A stretch of 64,000 bases of DNA from Macrotrachela quadricornifera. Its lineage: Eukaryota; Rotifera; Eurotatoria; Philodinida; Philodinidae. This document shows positions 23,447 through 35,826 of this stretch, piece by piece. The DNA is taken from NCBI GenBank assembly GCA_022393335.1, contig JAJEKB010021035.1, positions 3,353-67,352 on the forward strand, written 5' to 3'. A model generated the notes under the pieces. It was not told the DNA's origin, searched no databases, and saw only the letters and a list, made by a program, of their open reading frames with translations. The number at the start of each line of letters is the position of its first letter. Within the stretch, counting starts at the first letter, position 1. The translations under genes and the position numbers were made by a program.

Positions 23447-25094
23447 AGGTAAATAAAATGAATTTCTTTTTTATTGTTACTGTTTATGAACAAAATATTC
23501 AATTTTCTGCGTCTTTTTCATTTATGTCTTGTATTTGTCGTGTTTCTTTATTATTGTTGTGATAAGCATTGCAAATAAAAGCAGTTTTATACTAATAAAA
23601 AAAAATCGAAACATTTCGTTTTATAAAATTTTCTTTCTATTTCGTATTTATTGTTATGTTAACAATGAAAGATTACCAATTGGTACTATTTTACTAAATG
23701 ATCAATATTCAAATTTGAAGTGAAGTTCTTTGATTAACATTATTCAAAAGTTCAGAATGGTACCTTGTGCTGATTATGGATTTTGTAGAGACCCGCTTTC
23801 ATGTGACCTGAACAATACTATGTTTTGTCCTTATAATAGTGGCGAAAACTCTCTTTGATTCATTCTCATACCTAAATTTCATATTCCTCAAAATTGAAGT
23901 ATCTGGCTCGAGACAAGCCGACAGCTCCTAATATTTCAACTATATTAGTTTGACAATAAGAGTTTTCATTTGACCCGAATATATGTCATTTTCTCAAGGG
24001 ACAAACCCTTCCATTGCAAGTAGAAAAAAACAATGTTGATCAATATTAAAAGATTCAAATTAGTTAGAATTCATTTTTAGAAATATAATGACTAGTGTAT
24101 GACCTATTAGTTTTAGAAAATAAAACCATTTTGTAAAAAACAACAAAGTTCATTGAAGAGAACACTGTTTGTAATACAACATTTAGATTTTTCTCGAAAT
24201 TTATAAAAAAAATCATTCTAAGTTCATGTGTAAAACAACTGTTTTCGGTTTTGAATTTCGATTGAGTGTATTGAGGTTGATGTTCTGAGACCTCTCGGCC
24301 TTTCATTCAAGCTATATGACAAATTGTCAAAAAAAACATTGCAATGAAGTTAAACATCCATCTTTTAAAACTTTTATGCTTGTATATTTACAAGTCAGTC
24401 GTATGTTACTTCAGTTAATGTTACAATCTCAATTCAAACAATGTGCATTTAAGCTAACCTATTGAGGGGTGAAGTCAACAACTCATTAAAACTATTAGAG
24501 AATCAGATTTTAGTTAATTTGGTTAACAATTTATATGTAAATTTACAAGAAAATTTTTTATTTTTCTTTTTAACCATATTGATTATTTTTCGTGAAAACC
24601 TGTTTTTTTTCTAAAACCAAGATAATGCAATGACATTATCTGCTACTATAAACAGAAGTGAATGAAGACGAGATTGGTCATTCAATTATCGACAATATTC
24701 CTGAGTACCAAGCAGCCAGTTTTCTTTTCTATTTTTTCTTTCATATCTTTGATTTTATTCGAATGATTGCTTGATAATGGTTCACTAGCCATGAGTCACT
24801 CTTATATAATCAGTTGAATAAAGTCAAAGGTATTCTTTTTCTTCTTTGATGTGGTAGTCCTATTGAGAACAGTTGGCATACTCAACCAGAAAACCTAATT
24901 GGTGCAGTGGCAACAATATTCGTGTATGGGCACACGGCTGTCACTCCTACCGCCGGGGAAGGTTTTCTGGTCGCGCGCGCGCAAATATCTAACACATTTA
25001 GTGATTCATCAAGCAAAAATAAATATCCTTTTATTCAATGCAAATCATTTTTCATCACACACTCACAAACAAAGAAACATCATTGATTCCTTGT
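23447..25094. other. Intergenic, converging 3' ends
   Basis: Holds the AATAAA of the receptor gene (23452) and, on the minus strand, AATAAA at 25031-25036 for the NHL gene. A GCGCGCGCGC run lies at about 24974. No further gene was recognised. Confidence 0.5.
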
Positions 25095-26025
25095 CTATTC
25101 AATTAAAAATTTTTGTACTCGAGCATTGGCCTTATCGACGACATAGAGATTTCCTTGTCGATCGAACGCTAAACCAAACGGAAAATGTAATTGATTCGAC
25201 TGTTCTCCAAAACCATTTCCACCAACAATGACACTTCCTTCTCTACGTCCTTTTGTCCATCGTATTATTCGATTAGTACGTTCATCGGTCACATAAATAG
25301 TGCCCAACTGATCGACAACCACTCCTGCAGGATCACTCAATTGTGAAGGATTATTTTCTTTTGTATTTCCACCAGCTATAGCTATTCCTTCTTGTGCATT
25401 TTCTTCCCATTTCATCACACGATGATTTCCTGCATCTGACACGTACACCGAATGATCTCGATCAACAAATATGTAGCTGGGATAAAAGAATTGATTGAGA
25501 CTATTTCCGTATCCATTTCCACCTGCAATCACTTTCTTTCACTCTCACCTATTCTATATCGTCCCACTTCATGTTTTCTCCTATCAACGACATAGAGAAA
25601 TCCATTTTCATCCATTGTCAAACCTATGCAATTGATGTTCGGAATAATTATTTCTCTACTCTTTCCAACAACATTTCGATGAGGCCATCGAACTACTCTA
25701 CTGTTTCCACTATCGCAGATAATGAGACTATCTCTCTCTTTGTCAACAGTGATACCATGTGGGAAGTTTAACTGATTAACTCCATTTCTTTTTCCATTTC
25801 CACCAGCAACCACTCGACCACTCGTAGCGCCACATTTCCATTCCATAATACGATGATTATTGCCATCAGCGATATAAATCGTTTCATCATCATCGACATA
25901 CAAACTGTGTGGATAAGAGAGTTGATTGCTTCCATTGCCTTGTCCATTTCCTCCTGCCACAGTGTCACCATTCTGTTTCCATGTTGCATTTGGATGAATA
26001 TCAATCGAACTTTCACGTAGTGGTA
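25095..26025 (-). pseudogene. NHL-repeat six-bladed propeller gene, one-base frameshift, 5' exon(s) not found
   Basis: Two minus-strand frames (26025 to 25529, then 25532 to 25095) together encode six NHL units with the bdelloid-type phrase AGGNGxGxxxNQLxxP at the blade junctions and YVVD/YIAD-xxNxRVxxW cores. Six blades make a complete propeller, normally an extracellular or scaffold protein-interaction surface. Between blades 3 and 4 the frame is lost: GESERK is followed by TGA at 25529-25531, and VIAGGNG resumes one base out of register. Loss of a single base explains it; an intron does not fit, because the nearest GT..AG would be 26 nt. The 5' end is a splice acceptor (TTTTATTTTAG) at 26026-26027, phase 1. 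No upstream exon was recognised in the next few hundred bases. AATAAA follows at 25031. This is either a recent pseudogene or an assembly indel. Confidence 0.75.
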
Positions 26026-29000
26026 CTAAAATAAAACAAAAAATGTCCACTATAAATTCATATTTATAATATTGGAATGAGTTTCGAAATATGATTCATT
26101 TTCTTCATCTGAAGTAAACAATCGTCTGAAAAACTATTTCTTTGTTGACAATAAAAGTAATTGTTGTTAGATATTTTGTATGTCTTTAAAACTTTGGAAA
26201 AATTATTTATCTTCAAAATGAATATTTTATGTAGTCTTAGAATATTCATTTACTATTTCTTTCCAAAAAGATGCGATTCTTGTAATACTGACGTGAGTAA
26301 CTAAAGTATCAACTGGTAACAATGTAAAATGCACAAATCATAAAAAGCAAGGTCTTTCGTATCGTTTTTTTACAAAGCCTTCCTATTAAGTTTACAGGAT
26401 CTTCGTAATAATTCTAGCAGAGCCTTCATACCACTCTTACAGGATTATTGTAACGTAAAAGCATTTATGCCACTCAAATCGCTGCAGTTTAGATAATTTA
26501 TCGCGATTTTCATTACATGCGCATTTATTGTGATCTCTAGTCGGATGTTGCTGACAAGGTTTCATATTGAAATTGATGATCTATTAAGATGATAACAAAG
26601 AAAGAAGTTCAAGAGCAGAACATAGATATAGACAAAGTTTTATCTTCTTTTAACTTTGTTTCATAATAGCAACAAGTAGTAAAATGCAGACAATATGTAG
26701 GGAGAGAAAAGTGAGCGACAAAAAAAGTTTACATAGTGGAATTAGGAATACACTTAACAGATTTTCTTAGCTTTAAGCCAACAACTTCTATAGGAAATAG
26801 TCGTGTACAAAACTTGTAAAAACATTAAGAACTGGATGTAGCTAATGACTTAACAGATATTTGTACGTGTGAATATTCATAAGGAATGCTCTATTCTGTT
26901 TTTTTTGGTAGAATGTAATTCTTTCGTTCTGATCTTGAATGCAATGAGAACTTAATTACAGTAGTCCTATAAAGTTTTCGTTACGAGTTGATATACCCTC
27001 TAATTAGCAACTATTGTTATGCTCAATAAATAGTTAGAAATTACGACGAATGTATTTAGAACATCGATGAAATTCTTCATGTACAGCAATTCAGAAAAAA
27101 AGTACATCTCAATGTATGATTTAACTATGTTTTTTCTTCTATTACAATACCAAAGATGTTTTACAACTCAATCTGTTAAAAATGAACATGCAAACAGACA
27201 TATTTCTATTTTTCATAAGAAAATGATTAAATGTTTTACAACTAATTAATATGCCTTCTTAAATATAACAATGTTCAGTCATTTTCTTTAACATCTGAAA
27301 AATAAATTTTTCATGATAATTACTGGACGAGTAGCGATTATAAAGAAGCATTTACATTTTCATTTAATAATTGACTTTACTCGTCTAACTTAATATTTTT
27401 TTATGTTAAAAAAGCAAATAAAGTCGAAAAGTGGAATAAAAAGGCTTCATAATGCCATCTTTTAATATGCTGAAAATAATCAATTTGAATTTAATCGAAA
27501 GATAAAAATATCGTAACAGAGATGAGAGTACAAATCGAGAGGATAAGAAGATGTTTAGTTACATTCGCTATTATTTAGGATAATCCTCATGTTAAAATCT
27601 ACTCTTCCGCATATAATCGATAGATTTGAGTGACTGGAAAATAGTACATCAATTGGAAAAAAAACCTTTCACATTTAAATCAAATTTCAAGTTTTTGGAA
27701 AGTAATTAATTGAGTAGTTAAGAATTGCTTCTCGTAACAATCTAACATCAACCTTTTGTTCTCTCTGGAAAAAGAAACTTTATGCGGTCCATCTAGAATT
27801 TCTATACTCATCAGAAACGAAAAACGATCAGTTAGATTCCTGTCATATTACTACTCGAGTATTAGAATATTTTTATTGATACTTTTCTGATCTTTAATCT
27901 GTTCCTTTCCATTAAATAGCATAGATCATTCTTATCGGTCTCCAACATAGGCCGGATCAACTCACAAAAAAAAACTTACCGATCTCAAACTCTACATAAA
28001 ATTAACAGTAATTCTATATGAGATAATGATTTTATTAATTTGAATGTTGCAAGAGCCTACACGAATGCAGGCAAGAACCTTAACCCCTGGAAAAATTGCT
28101 TTAATTGCTCCAAAACTATCTTTAAACTTGGCTCAGATCGGGTCACGAAAACAGTGACTCATGTGAGACACTGTTTGTTACAGGAAAACTTTCCTCAGTG
28201 TCAATCGCCGTTTTGACCGAAATCATATCATTTTGTAGAATTTGACGAGCTGATTGTGGTAGTGTACAGTGTTTTCTCATATGGAAACTTAAATTATAAA
28301 AATAGCCGGTATTATTTGTATAAAATCATAAAGCAACCATGGTTTCATTACATGCGATGTGTCCCGAACGAAAATTGTGAGACTTTTAAAATTATCAAAA
28401 TAGTACAGAAAATATACGTTGTCAATACTATCAAGGCATAAACACATTATTTGTATACTGTATTATATATGAGATCTAATGGGAATGCTACTTTATGCTT
28501 CATATATGTGACTATAGTCAATCTTTAATTATTTTTGTATTAATTCCGTTTAACAGAGTAGGTCTTCGATCAGTTCTATAGAAGTATTATGTGAAACAAA
28601 TAGTTCATCAGCATTGAATATGCCAAAATCATTCTTTATTACCAGGACGGCATATCAAACAACCTGCCAAATGAAATAAAAGCAGACTTCTATATTTCGA
28701 CAAAATTTAGACACTAAATGTATCCTACTATCCTTCGTATCACGAAATGTAGACATTTCTTGTTGTACAGTTTATAAAAAGACAATGTTTTACTGATAAG
28801 ATCAATTGTGTTCTCTCTAGGTCTAAATCCCTTAAAACATTTTCTCCTGTAATTCTATGCGAACAACATCGACGATTTTTCTCATTTCCATCTATATCAG
28901 ATAAAAGGCGTCGCATCACTGAAATTAGCTCGCTTAACTCTACAGAATGGCGACGAACAGTTAAGTAGATATTTGCACAGATAAAGTCAAAGAAAAAGAT

Positions 29001-29704
29001 TATTCTACTTATAACTCTACGCCAACATTAGACTACTTTCATGGAATTAGAACTGTACCTAGACCGAAACTCTTGGGCTCGGTCGGTCTCGTCTTCTATC
29101 AGGGCAAATTAGGATGAATCTTGATCTGGATTACTTTAGAGTAGAAGGATATGAATTTGGGGATAGTTCGAGAATGTGGAATTGTTAAAATGGCCTCCAA
29201 AAGGAATTGATTAGGTCAACTGTAGCAAGCTGTTTTATGATAGTCCTTAAAGTTTTTTACGTAGGTACGGGTTTTACAAGTTTTCGAAATCTATTTTGGA
29301 TAATATGTATATCTAAATAGGGCCTGTTAGAGGAGACCCCAATCACCTTTAGAGGACTATTTTCAGATGGTCTAAGTAATGTTTCAAAGCCTACCTGAAG
29401 AAGGCATTCAAAACACGTTGCAAATTTGACACGATGTCTTAAGTATCGCAGTTAAATTGCCAATACATTACATTGGTTTTATTCGAAGATTCTCCCAAAG
29501 TTTATGACTTTTGAAATTATCTGCAAGGTTGTTCACATGGATCCAGACATGTTATAATAAACATGACTATGATTTATATTTATAGAACTACAAGGCTAAT
29601 GATTTACCGCTCAACAGATTTTTATGCATATAGATCCATAAAAACAAGTTATCATAGTTTTCAAGAAAATGCAATTGTATGTCGTATTAAACTAATCATA
29701 TAGG
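26026..29704. other. 3.7 kb with no recognised gene
   Basis: Short frames only, none with recognisable content. The missing first exon(s) of the NHL gene should lie in the proximal part. No inverted or tandem repeat stood out by eye. Confidence 0.4.
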
Positions 29705-29865
29705 CAGTAGCGGCGGAAGCAAGGGGATCGATTCAAAAATTATGCCCACGTAATATTTGAATAAAGTTCAGTATATAAGCCTTATAGGGGTAGAAGTACG
29801 AATATTACGTGGTCAATTGAGCCTACCCAAGCCTACCCAAGCTTTGCTGGGTTCCGCCGCCCCTG
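29705..29865. mobile_element. hAT MITE with perfect 8-bp target duplication
   Basis: The element is 161 bp. It starts CAGTAGCGGCGGAAGC and ends with the complement of CAGGGGCGGCGGAACC, flanked on both sides by CATATAGG (29697-29704 and 29866-29873). Subterminal ACGTAATATT is inverted at AATATTACGT, and GCCTACCCAA is tandemly duplicated near the right end. It has no coding capacity. An intact duplication suggests a fairly recent insertion. Confidence 0.9.
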
Positions 29866-30892
29866 CATATAGGTTTTGTTCATCACACATGAAATCTTAA
29901 CGAATGTGTCACATAGAATTGCAAAGATCTCGAAAAAGTTCCAAGAAGGAAAGATGATAGTGCTATATTACTTGTATAAATCTATACTGCAACTGTAACA
30001 GCGATTTATAGTTCGTAGGAATGAGTGCTCAAAATATTTTGCCATACTTCTCGTATTAACAATGTGATATATAGTGAAACATTTTTTTATTGTCTCCGCA
30101 TAAAACTTGCATTAATTAAAGATATTACCATAAACAGTCCTCAAAAAGTTCAAAGGACTATACCTAGTTGGTAATCTTTCATGTATCCTCTTCAACTGCT
30201 TTGTAGATCTATTCAAGTTGTCCCTTACAAAACACCCAAATCTTATTTTTTTGGATTTTAAGCTTTATACTTTTGAATCAGTTCATTTTGATTTACATGT
30301 TTTTCTTGCCTTCAAGTTGGCACAGTCTTCTATTTTCATCCAAAATAATACAATAATATTCTCATGTAAAAATTACAAAGACTGCGGCAGACTGACAGGT
30401 CGATTGAAGAGTTTTACACTCTATCGCAGCTCAGTTAGACCTAGGCAAGATAAGCCTGTTTGAGTCTCTCTTATATCGAATCTCGAAAATGATGGAAGAT
30501 TCAAGTGAAGCCTTTCTTTAGTCGCGCTTTTTCTTACTTACAAATGAAAAATGAGAGAATCGTATATTTGCTTTTTTCTACTTCAAGGATCAAATAAAGT
30601 TGTCAAAATGTTGGTTCATGTCTCAATATTAAGTTCCTTTACATATTTGATGAACTAAAGAACACCATTTCTGTAATTGTTATGCAGATATTAATTATCT
30701 TGACTAAGATACTAGCTATTCTTGCCGTTAAAAACCTATTTAATAGAGAGTATCGAACACCAATGGAGCCACCTTTTACAGACCCGCTCGTTTATGAAGC
30801 GAATCAAAGTTAAACCTAAATTTTCTAGAACAATTCCAACGCGATTTTTAAGACAATTCGTATTCATAAGCATTTCATGATATAATTTATCC
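29866..30892. other. No gene recognised
   Basis: Only short frames without recognisable content were seen between the MITE and the CpG-rich block. Confidence 0.4.
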
Positions 30893-31097
30893 CAGATCGA
30901 TCATTCCGACCGTCGAAAACGGCGTCTTAAGGCACTAATTCTCATCGTATTTCACCGTAATCCGTCAGCTCGTTTTACGGGCCGTTCTTTTCGCCAGACA
31001 ACGGAGATCGTTTTCCGTCCTATTTTCACAGCTTTACGAGCTCACGTAAAACGGCCCATAACGATGCCGCTTTGCACCGTTTAAGGCCGTTTTCTTT
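30893..31097. repeat. CpG-rich repeat block, probable MITE
   Basis: A conspicuously CpG-rich 200-bp block in A+T-rich surroundings. GAAAACGGCGTCTTAAGGC at the left resembles the complement of GCCTTAAACGG...-type sequence at the right (TTTAAGGCCGTTTTC), giving imperfect inverted ends. Phrases such as CGTTTTACG and AAAACGGCC recur inside. No target duplication was defined. It touches the 3' end of the pentapeptide-repeat gene. Confidence 0.45.
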
Positions 31098-33489
31098 CAC
31101 ATGGGATATTACTCGATACAAACAATATGTATATGATAATCCGAGAAAAGTTAATAATGATAAGTTTTAAGATTTTTTCACTGACAGAAAATATTGTGCC
31201 AAGTATAAACAGAAATCTTTCTAAATGTATCGCTTTTGTTGCTCTGAAAAAGACTAGAGACATACCCTGTAAATAGCCCAATTCTGTACCATAGTCAATG
31301 AAAAGTTCGATATCGTCGCACCAACTATTATTAAGATGAGTTTTATTGAAATGGGCACGGAACTCAACTAGAATTTCAAGTATTTGTATTGATTCATGCA
31401 ATCTCATGGTGATATTAGGATTGGTTGAGCCTAATTACAAACAAGAAAATCCATAAAATGATGGTTAGTAGATCTGAACTTACTTGAGTTGCACTGACTA
31501 AGAATTTTGTCACTATTGCTCATCCCATTCAATTGAATCGATACATCGTTTCCCATTTGTGCACTCAATACAACTTGAGAATATGGCCACAAATGATGAT
31601 CCCAAACACTTGATAAATTAATATGTTGTATCATCACAGCCCCAAGAGAATACGATTGTAAGACAAAGTAGCAGTTATTGCTGTCCTTATCTAACATCAT
31701 CGTAGTGATGTTGCCAGCTTTCAGCTTCCAGCTCTTGAGAAGAGAGCTACCACAATCTGCTCCACCATTTGCCACCAAATTGGGATCACGTCCAAGCGTT
31801 CCATTGGGTAATTGAGCGCCTTGAATTGAAAGAGCACTTTGCAATTGATTCTCTGTAAGCGTTGCCTTGATGAACTTTGTTTTTTGCAGATTCGCATGAG
31901 AGAAGTCAACTGAAGTCAAGTCGTTACCGTAGAAGCGCGCATCTTTGACATTGGCATGCCAAAACACTGACTGTGATATAGAAGCTTCATCAAAATTAAC
32001 AAACAAGCGGCGACTTCGTACAAAATTAGTATAAGGCATCATAGTCTTCTTAAAATTTACCGAAACTAAAAGTGGAAAATGAATTCAATAAAAGACATTA
32101 ATAACTGCAGGTCGAATTACCTAGTATAGCGAGTGAAAAGGGAACATTTGAAAATTCAGCGTTGAAAAAATCGACGTTGCGAAGGACGGCTGATGAAAAA
32201 TTAACATTTTTAAGGTAAGCAAATGAAAACTGAACATCGAGAAGTTCAGCAAATGAAAAATTAACATTTTCGAGTTGGGCTTCAAAGAAATTGATATTAC
32301 TGGTCTTACTGAATGAGAAATCAACATTTGAAATCTTGACATACTTAAAGCTAGCATTGTCAAGTCGAGCGGATGAAAAATGCACGTTGGTGAGATTAGT
32401 TGATTGAAAATTAACATCTTGCAGTTTGGTGAAAAGAAAATCAATATATTGTAACTTGGCTGATGCAAAGTCGACACTAATGAGTCGTGCGAATGAATTC
32501 TTCACATCATCGAGTCGAGCACATGAATAGTGAGTATCATGGGATTGAGCCGATGAAAAATTAACATTGTTTAGCTGGCAAAAGGAAAAGTTGGCATCTT
32601 TTAATGTTGCAGAAGTAAATTCAACATTTGTGAGGTTGGCAGATGAGATCGTGACATTATGGAGTACAGCGACCGAAAATTTTATACGTTCCATTTGTGC
32701 GGATGAAAAGGTGACATTTTTCAGTGTTGCAAAAATGAATTCGACGTCTGTAAGTGCCCCAGATAAGAATGCCATATCATGGAGCTTGGTGACAGAAAAG
32801 TTAGTATGATCAATTTGTGCGGACGAAAAGTTGATATCGTGTAAGAGAGTATTGTTCAATGTACAATTGCGCAAATAAATACCCATCAAGGATAATTTAC
32901 CAACTTTAGTTAAAATCTTGAAAACGCTTTTGGTAATATTAAATAGTTCTATCGTTGAAATGTCCAATGCTCCAGTATGCTCCGTATTAGTTAACTGCCC
33001 AGCTTCGTAGAGAAAACGAATGACATCTGAACTGCGTAATGCGTCAAGTTGTCGAATAGTAGTCAGTGTTTTAGCACGAGCAATAGTAGCTATGATTGCA
33101 CTTGATGTGAGTGAGCCATTATTTTCTTTCAACAGATCACCTATTTCTTTGATGTAAGTCATGAGCATCTCTGCTCGATATTTTTCAAGTGCCATTTCTC
33201 GTTGAAGTTCGTTTTGTTTATTTGCGATATTTAATTCTTGGTCGCGCTGTAATCGTGATTCGTTACGATCTTCAAGTCGTTGTTGTCGTGCTTCATTTTG
33301 ATCTTCAAGCCGTTGTTCTCGTGCTGTTTTTTGCTGATGAAAAGTGATGGTAATGGTGAAGACGCCCAGCATCAGTGGGAGGATCAGTGAAGAGAGAAAT
33401 TGGAATATATGTTTCACTCTCATGTTGCAGAAACTACGAAATTTCCTGCTTTGTTTGTGGGTTTGAATTGCTTGATTTTGTTGAACCAT
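31081..33489 (-). CDS. Membrane-anchored pentapeptide-repeat protein with C-terminal beta-sandwich-like domain
   Basis: Predicted exons: 33489-32121, 32065-31484 and 31430 to 31081 (3' end uncertain). Introns are 55 and 53 bp, both phase 1, and join in frame. The start is ATG at 33489; the longer frame begins at TTG. Order: short cytoplasmic tail, one membrane helix (FLSSLILPLMLGVFTITITF), a charged coiled coil (repeats of EARQQRLEDRNE), then a helical segment with ARAKTLTTIRQLDALRSSDV. About 24 ten-residue units of type LxNVxFSSAx follow (two pentapeptides each, a right-handed beta-helix). After a linker, NLVANGGADCG...W resembles the NLLxNGxxE..G..W start of carbohydrate-binding/galactose-binding-like domains. 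Repeats are also visible as 30-bp DNA units. It is a paralogue of the gene at 51915. The last exon may end at a GT at 31265 or read on into the CpG-rich block. Function unknown; probably an extracellular adhesion or sugar-binding role. Confidence 0.8.
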
Positions 33490-35355
33490 TCTTTGTCTTT
33501 TCAACGATGAAGAAAGACAGATTGATGTTTATAAGAAAATTTGTTATATTCTGAAACCTGATGTAGGTAGAACATGTTTTTACACTAAACACGTACGCTA
33601 TCATTGCTAAACTGCATTCTAATGACTGAAAACTCATTACCATTATGCTTTGTCAACTACTGCATATTAGGCCTTCACAACTAGAAAAATACTAGACAGA
33701 TGCCTGTTCGCAGCAGTTGTCACATTACATTTTGATTAAGATAAAAAACTAATAAGGATATGATGCACCTCTATAAATCGTAATCTCGTTCTGTAGAATT
33801 TTCAAATGATTCATGCATGCTATTTCGAGAATTTCCTCATTATTGAAGTATAATATTACGGTCGCACATTTTGTAATGAAATTTGACTGAAAACTGAGCA
33901 TGTGTCAGCAAATAAGTTCAGTATCATGGAAAGAAAGTGTATTTACAGTTGATTAGTTGCTTGTTTCTAATGCACTATCAGTTAGGGAAAGTAAATAAAG
34001 TGTTGTACTATCTCTTAGAATGACTATAATACTACTCACGTAATTCGTAACTGTAACAAATTTTCCCGCCGTTTTTCATATATCACTTATTTGGCTGAAA
34101 ATATTTATTTGTGAATCGGCTTTCCGAGCAAGCTAGGGTCAATGATATGGATTCATTTTATCTCCTCTCTTCCATCAAAGACACGGCTGACAGCAAATAA
34201 AACACAAAGAGAATAATAAGATGATGGAGCAGATATTAAAATGACAATATCTTCGGATGAATAGTGGTTGATTCAATTTTTTCTTCCAGATTAACATAAA
34301 ACGGCATAGTTTATTGATTTAAGAAGATTTACACGCACACAGTCAGCAACAGAAATGATGCAAAAGCCTGACTTTGCACAAGGAAATAATATTCCTAAAT
34401 TTACTTTCATACTTTCATATCATAACACGTTCAGAAGTATTTGCAGCTTCTGCAAACGTTTATGAACATCGATAATCTATCTCACAGCACGTATGAATTC
34501 TCTCTCATAGTGCTCTACTTCATCGCTTTGCAGACAAGTAGACATGTTGCCACACCAAATCCAATCCAAAAAAATTGGGCTCGAGTAATTGGGATTTAAG
34601 TGGTTCCGGGCCTCTTCCAGATTTTTAGTACTGTTGTTTGCAATAGAATAGTGCAATATGTTTCTTAGGCTATGTGCTACAGCTAGTAGTTGTGAAGCAG
34701 CCTAACCGATGGGGAAACATATTCAGCTGATCAAGTAATTTAGACTTCATCTTTTAGCGAGAAATAGACCTTGATGAGATATGAAAACCTCAAAAGGATT
34801 CATGCTTTATTGCCAAGATATTCAGTTTTTAAACAATTTTTTCTCGTAGTACTCAAGGTCTCGAACAAAACGGTTTTGTTTAGTTTCGTTTGAGATTTTT
34901 GAATGCCATGATAAAAATTGCTTAGAAACCTATTATCTTGGGAATGACGACTCGACGATGCCAGCCCTTTTTGAGTTTTTCTTATATCTTATCGAAGCCT
35001 ACTTCTCATTATATGATGAAGTTTAACTCATTCGATCATTAAAGCATAAAAGTTTATGTCATTTCTCAGCAACCGAAGAGAGTCTGTGCTGTGGCATGCC
35101 TATCGACAATCGCAACGCAAAAAATTCAAAAAGAGAAGAAAATAGTCTACAAACGTCTATTCAGAATGAATTGACATCTAATTAAGAGCTTCTCTAAAGA
35201 AAATTAATGGGACCGCGACTTTCAACCGACTTTTTTTTTTACTTTGCATCACTTTGGAATGTTTACAAAAAAAATTGATTAGATTTGTGATGCGCAACTA
35301 TCATGCAAAGGCATATGATAATAAGTAATTTCAGATTTATGCGGCGTAAGCAGTT
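33490..35355. other. Upstream flank, no gene recognised
   Basis: This holds the minus-strand promoter region of the pentapeptide gene; no clear TATA box was identified. Remaining frames are short and unrecognised. Confidence 0.4.
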
Positions 35356-35826
35356 TCAACAAGGAAGAAAGCTAATAAAATATAAAATAAAGAACAACAG
35401 AAAGAAAAAAGGATAAAAAAGGAGAAACTTGAGTTGACTTCCTACATATCTTACCACGGAGAACCCATTAATAAATGGCTTTCGATAAAGCTTGAAAAGG
35501 TCGTACAGCGCTTTTGAGATTGTTACTGCTGAGAGTAGGATCTCCGATTGAGGAAAATTAACAGTAAAGCATGGAAAGTTATAAATGACAGCTCGTTTAA
35601 GATAATCAATAGGAATGTTATATTTATTCAGAGTGTTACCTGATTCTGTTTCCATTTTATGCTCTTTCTTTCTCGATTTGTTTGATTTAACGATAGTGGA
35701 ATCATCGCTGTCATCTAACGTACGTTTATTTGCAGCTGCTATTTCTTTTTGTTGAACTGATTCATTTGCTTGTGACTCATCGATTTTTCCTCTGTAAAAT
35801 ATGTAGAGTTGGCGAATCGATCTCAT
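35356..35826 (-). pseudogene. Truncated retroelement-type ORF fragment (tentative)
   Basis: The translated segment has an acidic/basic low-complexity start (NKRTLDDSDDSTIVKSNKSR) followed by FPCFTVNFPQSE...ALYDLFKLYRKP...GFSVVRYVGSQLKF. The latter recalls the N-terminal domain I associate with bdelloid non-LTR retrotransposon-type proteins, where a PCF[LI]..F core is followed by an F[ST]xxRYxG phrase. This is from memory and unverified. After RYVGSQLKF the frame degenerates into Phe/Leu-rich nonsense, so only a 5' piece survives. An ATATTTTACAG acceptor-like site lies near the start, so the first residues may not be coding. Confidence 0.35.

Noticed and set aside
25529..25560. Explaining the NHL frame break by an intron
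   Set aside because: The only GT..AG available would be 26 nt and would delete conserved blade-junction residues.
32121..32477. 118-codon minus-strand frame inside the pentapeptide gene
   Set aside because: A shadow frame that repeats only because the real gene has 30-bp periodicity.
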